A stretch of 64,000 nt of DNA from Roseibium sediminis (GTDB lineage Bacteria > Pseudomonadota > Alphaproteobacteria > Rhizobiales > Stappiaceae). Below are positions 43,111-50,892 of the stretch, in pieces. The stretch spans positions 62,001 to 126,000 of the forward strand of contig NZ_VXDB01000012.1 in the NCBI RefSeq assembly GCF_008711325.1. The letters are read 5' to 3'. Under the pieces are notes generated by a model that saw nothing but the letters and a program-made list of their open reading frames with translations, had not been told where the DNA came from and ran no database searches. The stretch's first letter is position 1; every line of letters begins with the position of its first letter. A program made the translations under genes and the position numbers.

Positions 43111-44922
43111 ATGAGCGCACCGGTCGTGGGTTCCGTGCAGCAAGACGATAGTGGTCCCGACATATCCCGAGAGATAGGTCGAGCAGAGGCGGATCTCGCG
43201 TCGAAGGCGTGGCCGCTCACTGGCGATGATGCTGCAAATCTGAAACGTGCCGGTTTGATCCTTTGCGCGGCAGATGTCCTCTGGATCGCGCAAGCTGCCA
43301 TCATCGCTCTGGTGTCGGCCTGGCTGTTGGAAGTCTTTCTGGCTGCGAAACTGACGGATCTCCCGGGCGATAAAAATTCCATATTTTATCTGATTTATGC
43401 AGCGCTCGGGTTCTGCCTGCTTGCCTATATACGCGCCTGGCTTCAATGGGTTTCTTCACGATATGCCAATGACGTCGCCCGTGAAGCGAAGCTGAGACTG
43501 CGCAGCAGCTTCCTATCCTCGATCGCAAAGGCCTCTCCTGCAGCCAAAATGGCGGATAGCGGCACGATTTCCGTGCACCTTGCCGAACATGTGGATGCGC
43601 TTGGTCCTTATCTCAGCCGTTTTCAGCCGCAAATGATGCGGGTGAAGGTCGTGCCGCTGGTTATCCTGGCGGCGATCCTGCCGTTCAGCTGGCTGGCGGC
43701 GATCATTCTTTTGGTCTGCGGGCCGATCATCCCGGTTTTCATGGCATTGATCGGCATTCGGGCTAAGGCCGCCAGCTCTCGCCAGCAGGAGGAACTTGCG
43801 CGGATGGGCAGTGTGCTTCTCGACCGGATCAGGGGGCTTGAAACGCTGCGCCTCTTTGGAGCCTTGCCGAGAACGGTTGGCGAAGTGGCGGAAGCGGGGG
43901 ACCGTTTTCGCGTGGGCACCATGCAGGTGCTGAAAATCGCTTTCCTGTCGTCCACGGTGCTTGAGCTTTTCAGCGCCTTGGGAATTGCCTTTGTTGCGGT
44001 CTATGTCGGCTTTTCGCTGCTCGGGGATGTGTCCAGCGGCACCTGGGGAGCTCCGCTTTCCTATTTCTCGGGGCTGTTTATCCTGTTGCTTGTGCCGGAG
44101 TTTTTTGCTCCCTTACGATCCTACGCTGCGGCGTATCATGATCGTGCAGCTGGGCTATCAGCTGCAGAAAAGTTGCGCGGCCTGATGGAGGGGCTCGCAG
44201 GGGGGGCAGGTGATCAGGGTCTGGACAAGGGCTCTGATCACCCGCGCCTTTCTCTCCCCATCGGCAGGGCTCCGGAAATCGAGGTCCGCAACCTTCATGT
44301 CTCTCATGATGATAAACTGGTGCTGCAGGATTTTTCCTTTTCGCTCGCTTCCGGGAAAGCCCTCGTGATCACGGGCGAAAGCGGCGCCGGAAAGACGACG
44401 TTGCTGGATTGTCTTCTCGGGTTTCTCAAGGTTGATCAGGGTGTGATCCACATTGATGGCATGGACCTTGGTGATCTCGACGCTGCCAAATGGCGGCAAT
44501 CGCTGGCTTGGTTGGGCCAGTCGCCCCGCCTGTTTCACGGGTCGCTTCAGGCCAACCTGCGCATGGCGGATCAGTCTGCGGATGAAGGCGCCATGATGAA
44601 AGCGCTGGAGCTGGCGGGCGCTGGCAACTTGCTGGCCCGGTTGCCACACGGGCTGAAAACGCAGCTTGGAGATGATGGCTTTGGTTTGTCTGTTGGCGAG
44701 GCGCGGCGTGTTGCGCTTGCCCGGGCTGCCTTGCGGACCCATGCGGGACTGTTCATCGCCGACGAGCCGACGGCGGGGCTGGATGAGGAAACGGCCAACG
44801 ATGTGCGCGCCGGATTGCGCCATCTCAAGGCGGGTCGGACGATGCTGATCGTGACCCACGATCCCGCGCTGATTGAACTTGCCGACCAGCATCTGGTTCT
44901 GAAGAAAGCGGGGCAGGCATGA
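43111..44922 (+). CDS. cydD: Thiol reductant ABC exporter, CydD subunit
   Basis: A 603-residue half-transporter with six membrane helices (about residues 45-340) and a C-terminal ATPase: Walker A GESGAGKTT, signature LSVGEARRVALARAAL and FIADEPTAGLDEET. In E. coli CydDC exports cysteine and glutathione to the periplasm and is needed to assemble cytochrome bd. The ATG at 43111 has AGGG 8 bases upstream. The stop overlaps cydC by four bases. The signature reads LSVGE rather than LSGGE, as in many CydD proteins. Confidence 0.93.
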   Translation: MSAPVVGSVQQDDSGPDISREIGRAEADLASKAWPLTGDDAANLKRAGLILCAADVLWIAQAAIIALVSAWLLEVFLAAKLTDLPGDKNSIFYLIYAALGFCLLAYIRAWLQWVSSRYANDVAREAKLRLRSSFLSSIAKASPAAKMADSGTISVHLAEHVDALGPYLSRFQPQMMRVKVVPLVILAAILPFSWLAAIILLVCGPIIPVFMALIGIRAKAASSRQQEELARMGSVLLDRIRGLETLRLFGALPRTVGEVAEAGDRFRVGTMQVLKIAFLSSTVLELFSALGIAFVAVYVGFSLLGDVSSGTWGAPLSYFSGLFILLLVPEFFAPLRSYAAAYHDRAAGLSAAEKLRGLMEGLAGGAGDQGLDKGSDHPRLSLPIGRAPEIEVRNLHVSHDDKLVLQDFSFSLASGKALVITGESGAGKTTLLDCLLGFLKVDQGVIHIDGMDLGDLDAAKWRQSLAWLGQSPRLFHGSLQANLRMADQSADEGAMMKALELAGAGNLLARLPHGLKTQLGDDGFGLSVGEARRVALARAALRTHAGLFIADEPTAGLDEETANDVRAGLRHLKAGRTMLIVTHDPALIELADQHLVLKKAGQA

Positions 44923-46616
44923 AAGCGATCCTCCGCATTCTCGTCCTGCAGGTGCGCCACGCCCCGTGGCGCTTTGTCGGCGGAATTCTGCTGGCCCTTG
45001 TGCCTTTGCTGGCCGGGCTGGCGCTGCTTGGCGTGGCAGGCTGGTTCATCACGGCTGCTGCCATTGCAGGCCTGACTGGCGTGTTCCTGAATATCTTCGT
45101 CCCGAGTGCCCTCATTCGCGGGTTTGCGATTGCCCGCACTGCGGGGCGGTATGGCGAGCGCCTGCTCACTCACGACGTGACGTTCCGCTTTCTGGCCAAT
45201 TTGCGCATGCGGGTGTTCAAGGGAGCGGCGGTAGAGACCTTGTCCGAAGGCAGAGCGACCCGAAGTGCCCTGCTGCTCAACCGGATGACGACGGATATCG
45301 CGGCTCTCGACGCGATCTATCTGCGTTTGGTAGTCCCCATTTGCCTCTCTTTATTGACGTTTTGTCTTGCTGCTCTGGTCTTCGGGGGCACTGCTCTCTG
45401 GGCCGTGCTTCCGCTTGCGATCTTTGCCGGTGTCATGGCTTCGCTCTTCCGTCTGGCGGGAGGGCATGCCGACCGTCAGGCAGCGCGCAGACAGGAAGCT
45501 GCGCTGGATGCGGTGCGGGTGCGGTCAGTGGATCTTGTCGCCGGCCGCCGTGATCTGGCGATCTATGGCGGGCTGGACGACGCAGCAGCGAAGGTTGAGG
45601 GCGCTGCCGAGCGCTTGAACGAAGCGGATGTTCAAGATGGTCAGCGCTCGGCCCAGCTTGCATCCTATTCGTTTTTGGCGGGACAGATCCTGTTTGCCGC
45701 CCTGCTGGTCATTTTGGGTGAGGCGGTTCTGGGTGCCAAACTGGACGTGGCTGTTGCAGTCGCCCTGCTGCTCTTCAGCTTGGCCTTGCCGGAGGTTTTT
45801 GTCAGCGGTGTGCCGGGCGCATTGGCGCTGGCGCGCACAAAACTGGCCGCCCGCCGTATTTTGCCGAATGTGGAAGAAGCAGATCTGTTCGACAGGTCCT
45901 TTCCTCAGGTGGCCGTTGATAGTGGCAGCGCCTCGAGCGGTGAGGGCAGGGATGCAGCGTTAACGCTGGAGTTTGAAGCTGTCTCATTTCGCTATCGGGG
46001 CGCAAGAGAACCGGTGGTTCGCGAGTTGAGCTTTGCCGTCGGCAAGGGGGAAATCGTCGCTTTGACCGGTCGCAGCGGCTGCGGCAAGAGCACGGTATCG
46101 GCGCTTGCCAGCGCGTTGATACAGCCGGAGAGCGGAACGGTCCGGTTGTTGGGACAACCGCTTTCCGATTGGCATGAGGCGGACCTTCGGCGCTCGGTCA
46201 CGGTCCTCAGCCAGCGCCCCTATCTCTTCCATGGTTCGATAGCGGATAATCTGAGGATCGCAAATCCTCAGGCGAGCGATGCGGACCTTTGGGCAGCCCT
46301 TGATGCCGCAGCGCTTGGAGACCGCATCCGCGCCGATGCGGCGGGTCTTGCAGCCATCCTCGGGGAGGGCGGTTTTGGTCTTTCCGGGGGCGAGCAGCGC
46401 CGCCTCGGGCTTGCCCGCGCCTATCTGACATCTCCTGCTTTCTGGATTCTGGACGAGATGACGGAAGGCCTCGACGAGGCAACGGCGGAAGATGTGCTGG
46501 CGCGTTTCCTGTCCTTCCGCGGCGAAGCTGCGGTCCTGATGATTGCGCACAAACAGCAGGAAATTGACAAGGCGGACCGGGTCCTGAGATTGACCGACAA
46601 CGGTCTGGTTGACTGA
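44919..46616 (+). CDS. cydC: Thiol reductant ABC exporter, CydC subunit
   Basis: A 565-residue partner of CydD with six membrane helices and an ATPase domain: Walker A GRSGCGKST, signature LSGGEQRRLGLARAYL and FWILDEMTEGLDEAT. CydC and CydD form a heterodimer. It overlaps cydD by four bases and precedes cydA by 184 bp, so the exporter and the oxidase it serves are encoded together. Confidence 0.93.
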   Translation: MKAILRILVLQVRHAPWRFVGGILLALVPLLAGLALLGVAGWFITAAAIAGLTGVFLNIFVPSALIRGFAIARTAGRYGERLLTHDVTFRFLANLRMRVFKGAAVETLSEGRATRSALLLNRMTTDIAALDAIYLRLVVPICLSLLTFCLAALVFGGTALWAVLPLAIFAGVMASLFRLAGGHADRQAARRQEAALDAVRVRSVDLVAGRRDLAIYGGLDDAAAKVEGAAERLNEADVQDGQRSAQLASYSFLAGQILFAALLVILGEAVLGAKLDVAVAVALLLFSLALPEVFVSGVPGALALARTKLAARRILPNVEEADLFDRSFPQVAVDSGSASSGEGRDAALTLEFEAVSFRYRGAREPVVRELSFAVGKGEIVALTGRSGCGKSTVSALASALIQPESGTVRLLGQPLSDWHEADLRRSVTVLSQRPYLFHGSIADNLRIANPQASDADLWAALDAAALGDRIRADAAGLAAILGEGGFGLSGGEQRRLGLARAYLTSPAFWILDEMTEGLDEATAEDVLARFLSFRGEAAVLMIAHKQQEIDKADRVLRLTDNGLVD

Positions 46617-46800
46617 GACTTCCGCTTCCAGATGTATGATTTGTCGCTGCGGCATTAAAGCTATGGGCTTTTGCCTTTGGCTGCTGATATGGTTGAAACT
46701 GCAATTTTGAATAGTGCATTATCACCGTGCACTCCTCGGTGCAAAGCAGGTTAGCGCTTCGTGAGGGGCAAGGCGCGCCTGTCCAACAAGAGGACGAGTG

Positions 46801-48396
46801 ATGGAGCTCTCCGTCGTTGACCTGTCGCGGCTGCAATTTGCCATGACCGCGCTTTACCACTTTCTTTTTGTGCCACTGACAATCGGTCTGTCGATCCTGC
46901 TTGCAACCATGGAAACGGTCTATGTGATGACCGGCCGGGAAGTGTGGAAGCGGATGGTTAAGTTCTGGGGCACGCTGTTCGGCATCAACTTTGTGCTGGG
47001 CGTTGCCACCGGGCTCACCATGGAGTTCCAGTTCGGCATGAACTGGGCCTATTTCAGCCAGTATGTGGGAGATGTGTTCGGCGCGCCGCTGGCCATCGAG
47101 GGTCTCACGGCCTTCTTCATGGAAGCCACCTTTGTCGGGCTCTTCTTCTTCGGTTGGGACAAGCTGACCAAGCGCCAGCACCTTGCTGCGACCTGGGCTG
47201 TGGCAATCGGCACGAACTTCTCGGCACTGTGGATCCTGATTGCGAACGGCTGGATGCAGCATCCGATCGGGGCAATGTTCAATCCCGATACCATGCGTAT
47301 GGAAGTGACCAGCTTCTATGATGTTCTGTTCAATCCGGTAGCGCAGGCAAAATTCGTTCACACGGTCTCTGCGGGTTATGTGACGGCTGCCCTGTTCGTC
47401 CTTGGCATCTCCTGCTGGTATCTCCTCAAGAACCGGCATATTGCCATCGCCAAACGCTCGATTGCCGTTGCGTCCGCCTTCGGATTTGCATCTGCATTGT
47501 CGGTTGTTGTTCTTGGTGACGAGAGCGGTTACGAGGCAAACTTAAACCAACAGATGAAGTTGGCGACCATTGAGGCGATGTGGGAAACGGAACCGGCGCC
47601 TGCTGCCTTCAATGTCATCGCCGTGCCCGACATGGAGCGTCGGGAAAACCTCTTTGCCATCGAGGTTCCCTATGTCATGGGGCTGATCGCAACGCGCTCT
47701 CTGACAACGGAAATTCCGGGTATCAAGGAGCTGGTGGAAGCGTCCAAGGATCGTATCCGGCAGGGCGCCATTGCCTGGGACGCGCTTCAGAAAATTCGCG
47801 CCAATCCGAAGGATGTCGACCCGAATGTCCGCGAGACTTTCGCTCAGAACCAGCATACGCTTGGCTATGCCTATCTGCTGCTGCCCTTCACCGATAATCC
47901 GCTGACGGCGACCAACGAGCAGATCGACGCGGCTGCGTGGTCGGCTGTACCCAATGTCTGGCCGATGTTCTATGCTTTCCGCATCATGGTGGCTTGCGGC
48001 TTCTTCTTCATCCTGCTGACCGCCGTATTCTTCTACTATTCTTCGGCGGGCAAGCTGGATTATCTGCGCGAAAAGCGCCGTTGGGTTCTTCATGTGGCCG
48101 TCTGGGCCATCCCCTTGCCATGGATTGCCTGCGAGATGGGGTGGTTCGTTGCCGAATACGGACGCCAGCCCTGGATCATCGAAGGGATGCTGCCAACGTC
48201 TGCAGCAGTTTCCAGTCTCAGCGTGATTGAAGTCCTGATCACGCTGGCCGCATTCGTGGCGCTCTACACTGTCCTGCTGGTGATCGAGGTGACCTTGATG
48301 CTCCGTGCCATCCGCAAGGGGCCTGAGGACGGCCAACAACCGGACAGCCCACATGCCATGCCCGTTTCGCGGGCGTATCCGATTGCTGCGGAGTAA
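46801..48396 (+). CDS. cydA: Cytochrome bd ubiquinol oxidase subunit I
   Basis: A 531-residue membrane protein. The heme d/b595 ligand His20 sits in ALYHFLFVPLTIG; the second heme ligand His is in KFVHTVSAGYV. The quinol-binding periplasmic loop follows. It oxidises ubiquinol and reduces oxygen with high affinity. ATG 46801 is preferred over GTG 46798 by position of the family start. Hairpin-rich DNA containing repeats of GTGCA lies in the 184 bp upstream; no FNR box was recognised. Confidence 0.95.
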   Translation: MELSVVDLSRLQFAMTALYHFLFVPLTIGLSILLATMETVYVMTGREVWKRMVKFWGTLFGINFVLGVATGLTMEFQFGMNWAYFSQYVGDVFGAPLAIEGLTAFFMEATFVGLFFFGWDKLTKRQHLAATWAVAIGTNFSALWILIANGWMQHPIGAMFNPDTMRMEVTSFYDVLFNPVAQAKFVHTVSAGYVTAALFVLGISCWYLLKNRHIAIAKRSIAVASAFGFASALSVVVLGDESGYEANLNQQMKLATIEAMWETEPAPAAFNVIAVPDMERRENLFAIEVPYVMGLIATRSLTTEIPGIKELVEASKDRIRQGAIAWDALQKIRANPKDVDPNVRETFAQNQHTLGYAYLLLPFTDNPLTATNEQIDAAAWSAVPNVWPMFYAFRIMVACGFFFILLTAVFFYYSSAGKLDYLREKRRWVLHVAVWAIPLPWIACEMGWFVAEYGRQPWIIEGMLPTSAAVSSLSVIEVLITLAAFVALYTVLLVIEVTLMLRAIRKGPEDGQQPDSPHAMPVSRAYPIAAE

Positions 48397-48401
48397 GTGC
48401 C

Positions 48402-49559
48402 ATGATCCTTCACGAACTGATTGATTATTCGACGTTGAAAATGATCTGGTGGCTGCTGCTTGGCGTTCTTCTGATCGGGTTTGCCGTTACCGACGGTTTC
48501 GACATGGGGGTGGGAACACTGTTGCCCTTCGTCGGGGAGACCGACACAGAGCGTCGGGTTGCGATCAACACCATCGGGGCGACCTGGGAAGGAAATCAGG
48601 TCTGGTTCATTCTGGGTGGCGGGGCGATCTTTGCAGCTTGGCCGCCGCTTTATGCGATCAGCTTCTCCGGCTTTTATCTGGCGATGTTCATCGTGTTGGC
48701 TGCAATGATCCTGCGCCCGGTTGCCTTCAAATATCGTTCCAAGAGGCCCGATCCGAGCTGGCGTAACGGCTGGGACTGGGCTCTTTTCGTCGGGTCCAGT
48801 GTTCCGGCGCTGGTCTTCGGGGTTGCTGTTGGCAACGTGCTCATGGGAGTACCCTTTCGGCTGGATGCGGACCTTCGTATGACATACGAGGGGTCTTTCC
48901 TTGGCCTGTTCTCCCCGTTTTCCTTGCTGTGCGGGCTGTTGTCGCTGTCGATGCTGGTGATGCATGGCGGGGCATGGCTCGGGCTTCGCGCCGATGGTGT
49001 GGTCGCCGAGCGTGGGCAACGTGCGGGCAGCTTTGCAGCCGTTTTCGTGCTTGTGCTGTTTGCCGTTGGCGGGGGACTGGTCTCGAGCGGTTATGTCTCC
49101 GGCTATCAGATCACATCCGATATTGATCCGGGCATGCCCGCCAATCCGCTCTGGAAAGAAGTTATCGTTGCTCCGGACGCCTGGATGCGAAATTTCGAGG
49201 CGCATGCTATTTTCTGGCTTGCTCCTGCGCTCGGGTTTCTGGGCGCGTTCGGCGCGCTGGTTGGCCTGCAAACGCGGTTTGAGGGGCTCACCTTCCTCTG
49301 CTCGAAACTGTCGGTCTTCGGCATCATCTCGACGGTCGGCGTTGCCATGTTTCCGTTCCTGCTGCCGAGTTCCATCCAGCCTTCCGCCTCATTGACGGTG
49401 TGGGATGCGTCTTCCAGCCATGCGACCCTGTTCAACATGCTGGTTGCAACCATCATCTTCCTGCCGATTGTTCTGATTTACACCGCATGGGTCTACCGTG
49501 TGCTGTGGGGCAAGGTGGATGAGCGGACGATCGAAGACAACAATCACACGGCCTACTGA
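48402..49559 (+). CDS. cydB: Cytochrome bd ubiquinol oxidase subunit II
   Basis: A 385-residue membrane protein with about eight helices. TDGFDMGVGTLLPF near the N-terminus and GNVLMGVPF are typical of CydB. It structurally supports CydA and the heme groups. It starts 5 bp after cydA and is followed 12 bp later by cydX. Confidence 0.95.
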   Translation: MILHELIDYSTLKMIWWLLLGVLLIGFAVTDGFDMGVGTLLPFVGETDTERRVAINTIGATWEGNQVWFILGGGAIFAAWPPLYAISFSGFYLAMFIVLAAMILRPVAFKYRSKRPDPSWRNGWDWALFVGSSVPALVFGVAVGNVLMGVPFRLDADLRMTYEGSFLGLFSPFSLLCGLLSLSMLVMHGGAWLGLRADGVVAERGQRAGSFAAVFVLVLFAVGGGLVSSGYVSGYQITSDIDPGMPANPLWKEVIVAPDAWMRNFEAHAIFWLAPALGFLGAFGALVGLQTRFEGLTFLCSKLSVFGIISTVGVAMFPFLLPSSIQPSASLTVWDASSSHATLFNMLVATIIFLPIVLIYTAWVYRVLWGKVDERTIEDNNHTAY

Positions 49560-49571
49560 GGAGACAGAACA

Positions 49572-49691
49572 ATGTGGTACTTTGCCTGGATGCTCGGAAT
49601 GCCGCTGGCCTGCTGTCTGGCGATCCTGAATGCCATGTGGCTGGAGCTTCGTTCGGACGACGTCAAACTGGAAGAAGAGCGTCCGTCATGA
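49572..49691 (+). CDS. cydX: Cytochrome bd oxidase small subunit
   Basis: A 39-residue peptide starting MWYFAWMLGMPLACCLAIL, one membrane helix followed by a charged tail (EEERPS). The MWYFAW start and the Glu in the helix-end region (NAMWLELRSDD) match CydX/YbgT. It stabilises the heme groups of cytochrome bd in other bacteria. It lies 12 bp after cydB, with GGAGACAG as ribosome site. It is too short for many gene finders. Confidence 0.93.
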   Translation: MWYFAWMLGMPLACCLAILNAMWLELRSDDVKLEEERPS

Positions 49692-49842
49692 ATGCTTGCG
49701 GGCAGCGTTCGGCGTGTGCACTTAAAAGTTTAATCAAAGGCTTGGATCGGATTTAGAGAAGCGTCATCCGCAATTCGGGAGTTCTGAGGGTAACATTTTC
49801 AGGCGGGTTTTGAGGGCGCGGGAAGTTCGCTAGACCAGCTTC

Positions 49843-49950
49843 ATGAAAACCCGCCGTACTCCCAAATTGCCTCTCAATCTCATCGATGTGCCGAATGTCT
49901 GCTTCGGTCTGGCGATCTTCCTTGCCATCTGCGCCTATCTCATTTCCTGA
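49843..49950 (+). CDS. Possible 35-residue membrane peptide
   Basis: A 35-codon frame with a basic start (MKTRRTPKLPLNLIDVPNV) and one hydrophobic helix (VCFGLAIFLAICAYLIS) ending at the C-terminus, the pattern of a small single-pass membrane protein with positive-inside orientation. It begins 151 bp after cydX and its stop lies 27 bp before the shared terminator. No good Shine-Dalgarno site is visible. It could be a real small protein or chance; presence in related genomes would decide. Confidence 0.35.
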   Translation: MKTRRTPKLPLNLIDVPNVCFGLAIFLAICAYLIS

Positions 49951-49977
49951 TCCGGAAATACTGGTGAGTGGCTACAG

Positions 49978-50008
49978 AAAAGCCCCGGAGCAACACTCCG
50001 GGGCTTTT
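49978..50008. terminator. Bidirectional terminator between cyd region and peroxiredoxin
   Basis: AAAAGCCCCGGAG-CAACA-CTCCGGGGCTTTT, a perfect 13-bp stem with A-run and T-run, so it works in both directions. It ends the cyd transcript on the plus strand and the peroxiredoxin transcript on the minus strand (27 bp after its stop). Confidence 0.92.
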
Positions 50009-50034
50009 CCATTCTTGCAGATCTTGAAAACAGA

Positions 50035-50577
50035 TCAGGCAGCCTTTGCCTTTTCCGCGCGCAGGGTGTCGAGGATGTTCTGCGGCGAGGACTTGCCATA
50101 AGGATCGGTCTCGCAGTTGTCGGAGAAACCTTCTTCTTCGAACCACAGCTCGACAACACTGTCGTTGATCACGGCGCCATATCGCCAGGAGCGCATGCCA
50201 AAGCCGAGATTGTCTTTTGCAACGAGCATGCCCATCTTGCGGGTGAATTCGCCGGAGCCGTCCGGAATGACCTTTACGTTGTTGACGTTCTGGGCCTTTG
50301 CCCATGCGTTCATGACGAAGGCATCGTTGACGGAGATGCAGTAGATCTCGTCAACGCCTTCAGCCTTGAACTCTTCGTAGAGCTTTTCGAAGTCCGGCAG
50401 CTGGAATGTGGAGCAGGTCGGGGTGAATGCACCCGGCAGGGAGAACAGCACAACGCGCTTGCCCTTGAAGTAGTCGTCGCTGGTCTTGTCTTCCCAACGG
50501 AACGGGTTCGGGCCTTCGATGGATTCGTCGCGAACGCGGGTGCGGAAGGTGACGAGCGGTACATTCTTGCCGAGCAT
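50035..50577 (-). CDS. Peroxiredoxin, Prx5/glutaredoxin-dependent type
   Basis: A 180-residue peroxiredoxin. The peroxidatic Cys55 lies in LPGAFTPTCS (residues 47-56), the family active site, with the conserved Arg in FGMRSWRYG. Sequence layout fits the Prx5 group, which reduces hydrogen peroxide and alkyl hydroperoxides using glutathione or glutaredoxin. It is cytoplasmic, with no signal. The terminator lies directly after the gene. Confidence 0.92.
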   Translation of the reverse strand: MLGKNVPLVTFRTRVRDESIEGPNPFRWEDKTSDDYFKGKRVVLFSLPGAFTPTCSTFQLPDFEKLYEEFKAEGVDEIYCISVNDAFVMNAWAKAQNVNNVKVIPDGSGEFTRKMGMLVAKDNLGFGMRSWRYGAVINDSVVELWFEEEGFSDNCETDPYGKSSPQNILDTLRAEKAKAA

Positions 50578-50892
50578 GAAACTCTCCTAAAACTGGTAAA
50601 AACGGGAACCTGAGCGAACAGGAACGGCTCTTTTGCATCCGCGGGAGGAGGTGGGTGCAAATGCTCGTGTTCCCAGGCCCAAGGCTCTGACAGGGGCGGG
50701 GGTAGCGCATATGAAGAGCAGCGACAAGGGGCAGCGGGGCCTGTCGATAGAGATTATTAATGGAGCAGGCCCGATGTGGAAAAGTGCCGCTAAGTCAATG
50801 GGCTGTGGCTGCAGCCAGCCTGCATGCGCTTCGGTTCCGAATGTTGTATGATTTGCCGATCAAACCTGGCTCACACCTCAAGAAGGGGTCTC
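50578..50892. other. Intergenic region between peroxiredoxin and protease genes
   Basis: About 315 bp between divergent genes. AAGAAGGGG at the right end is the ribosome site of the protease gene. The centre contains no reading frame with a ribosome site and no obvious repeat; promoters of both genes should be here. Confidence 0.4.

Noticed and set aside
46617-46800. FNR box before cydA
   Set aside because: No TTGAT-N4-ATCAA-like palindrome is present; only GTGCA repeats were seen.
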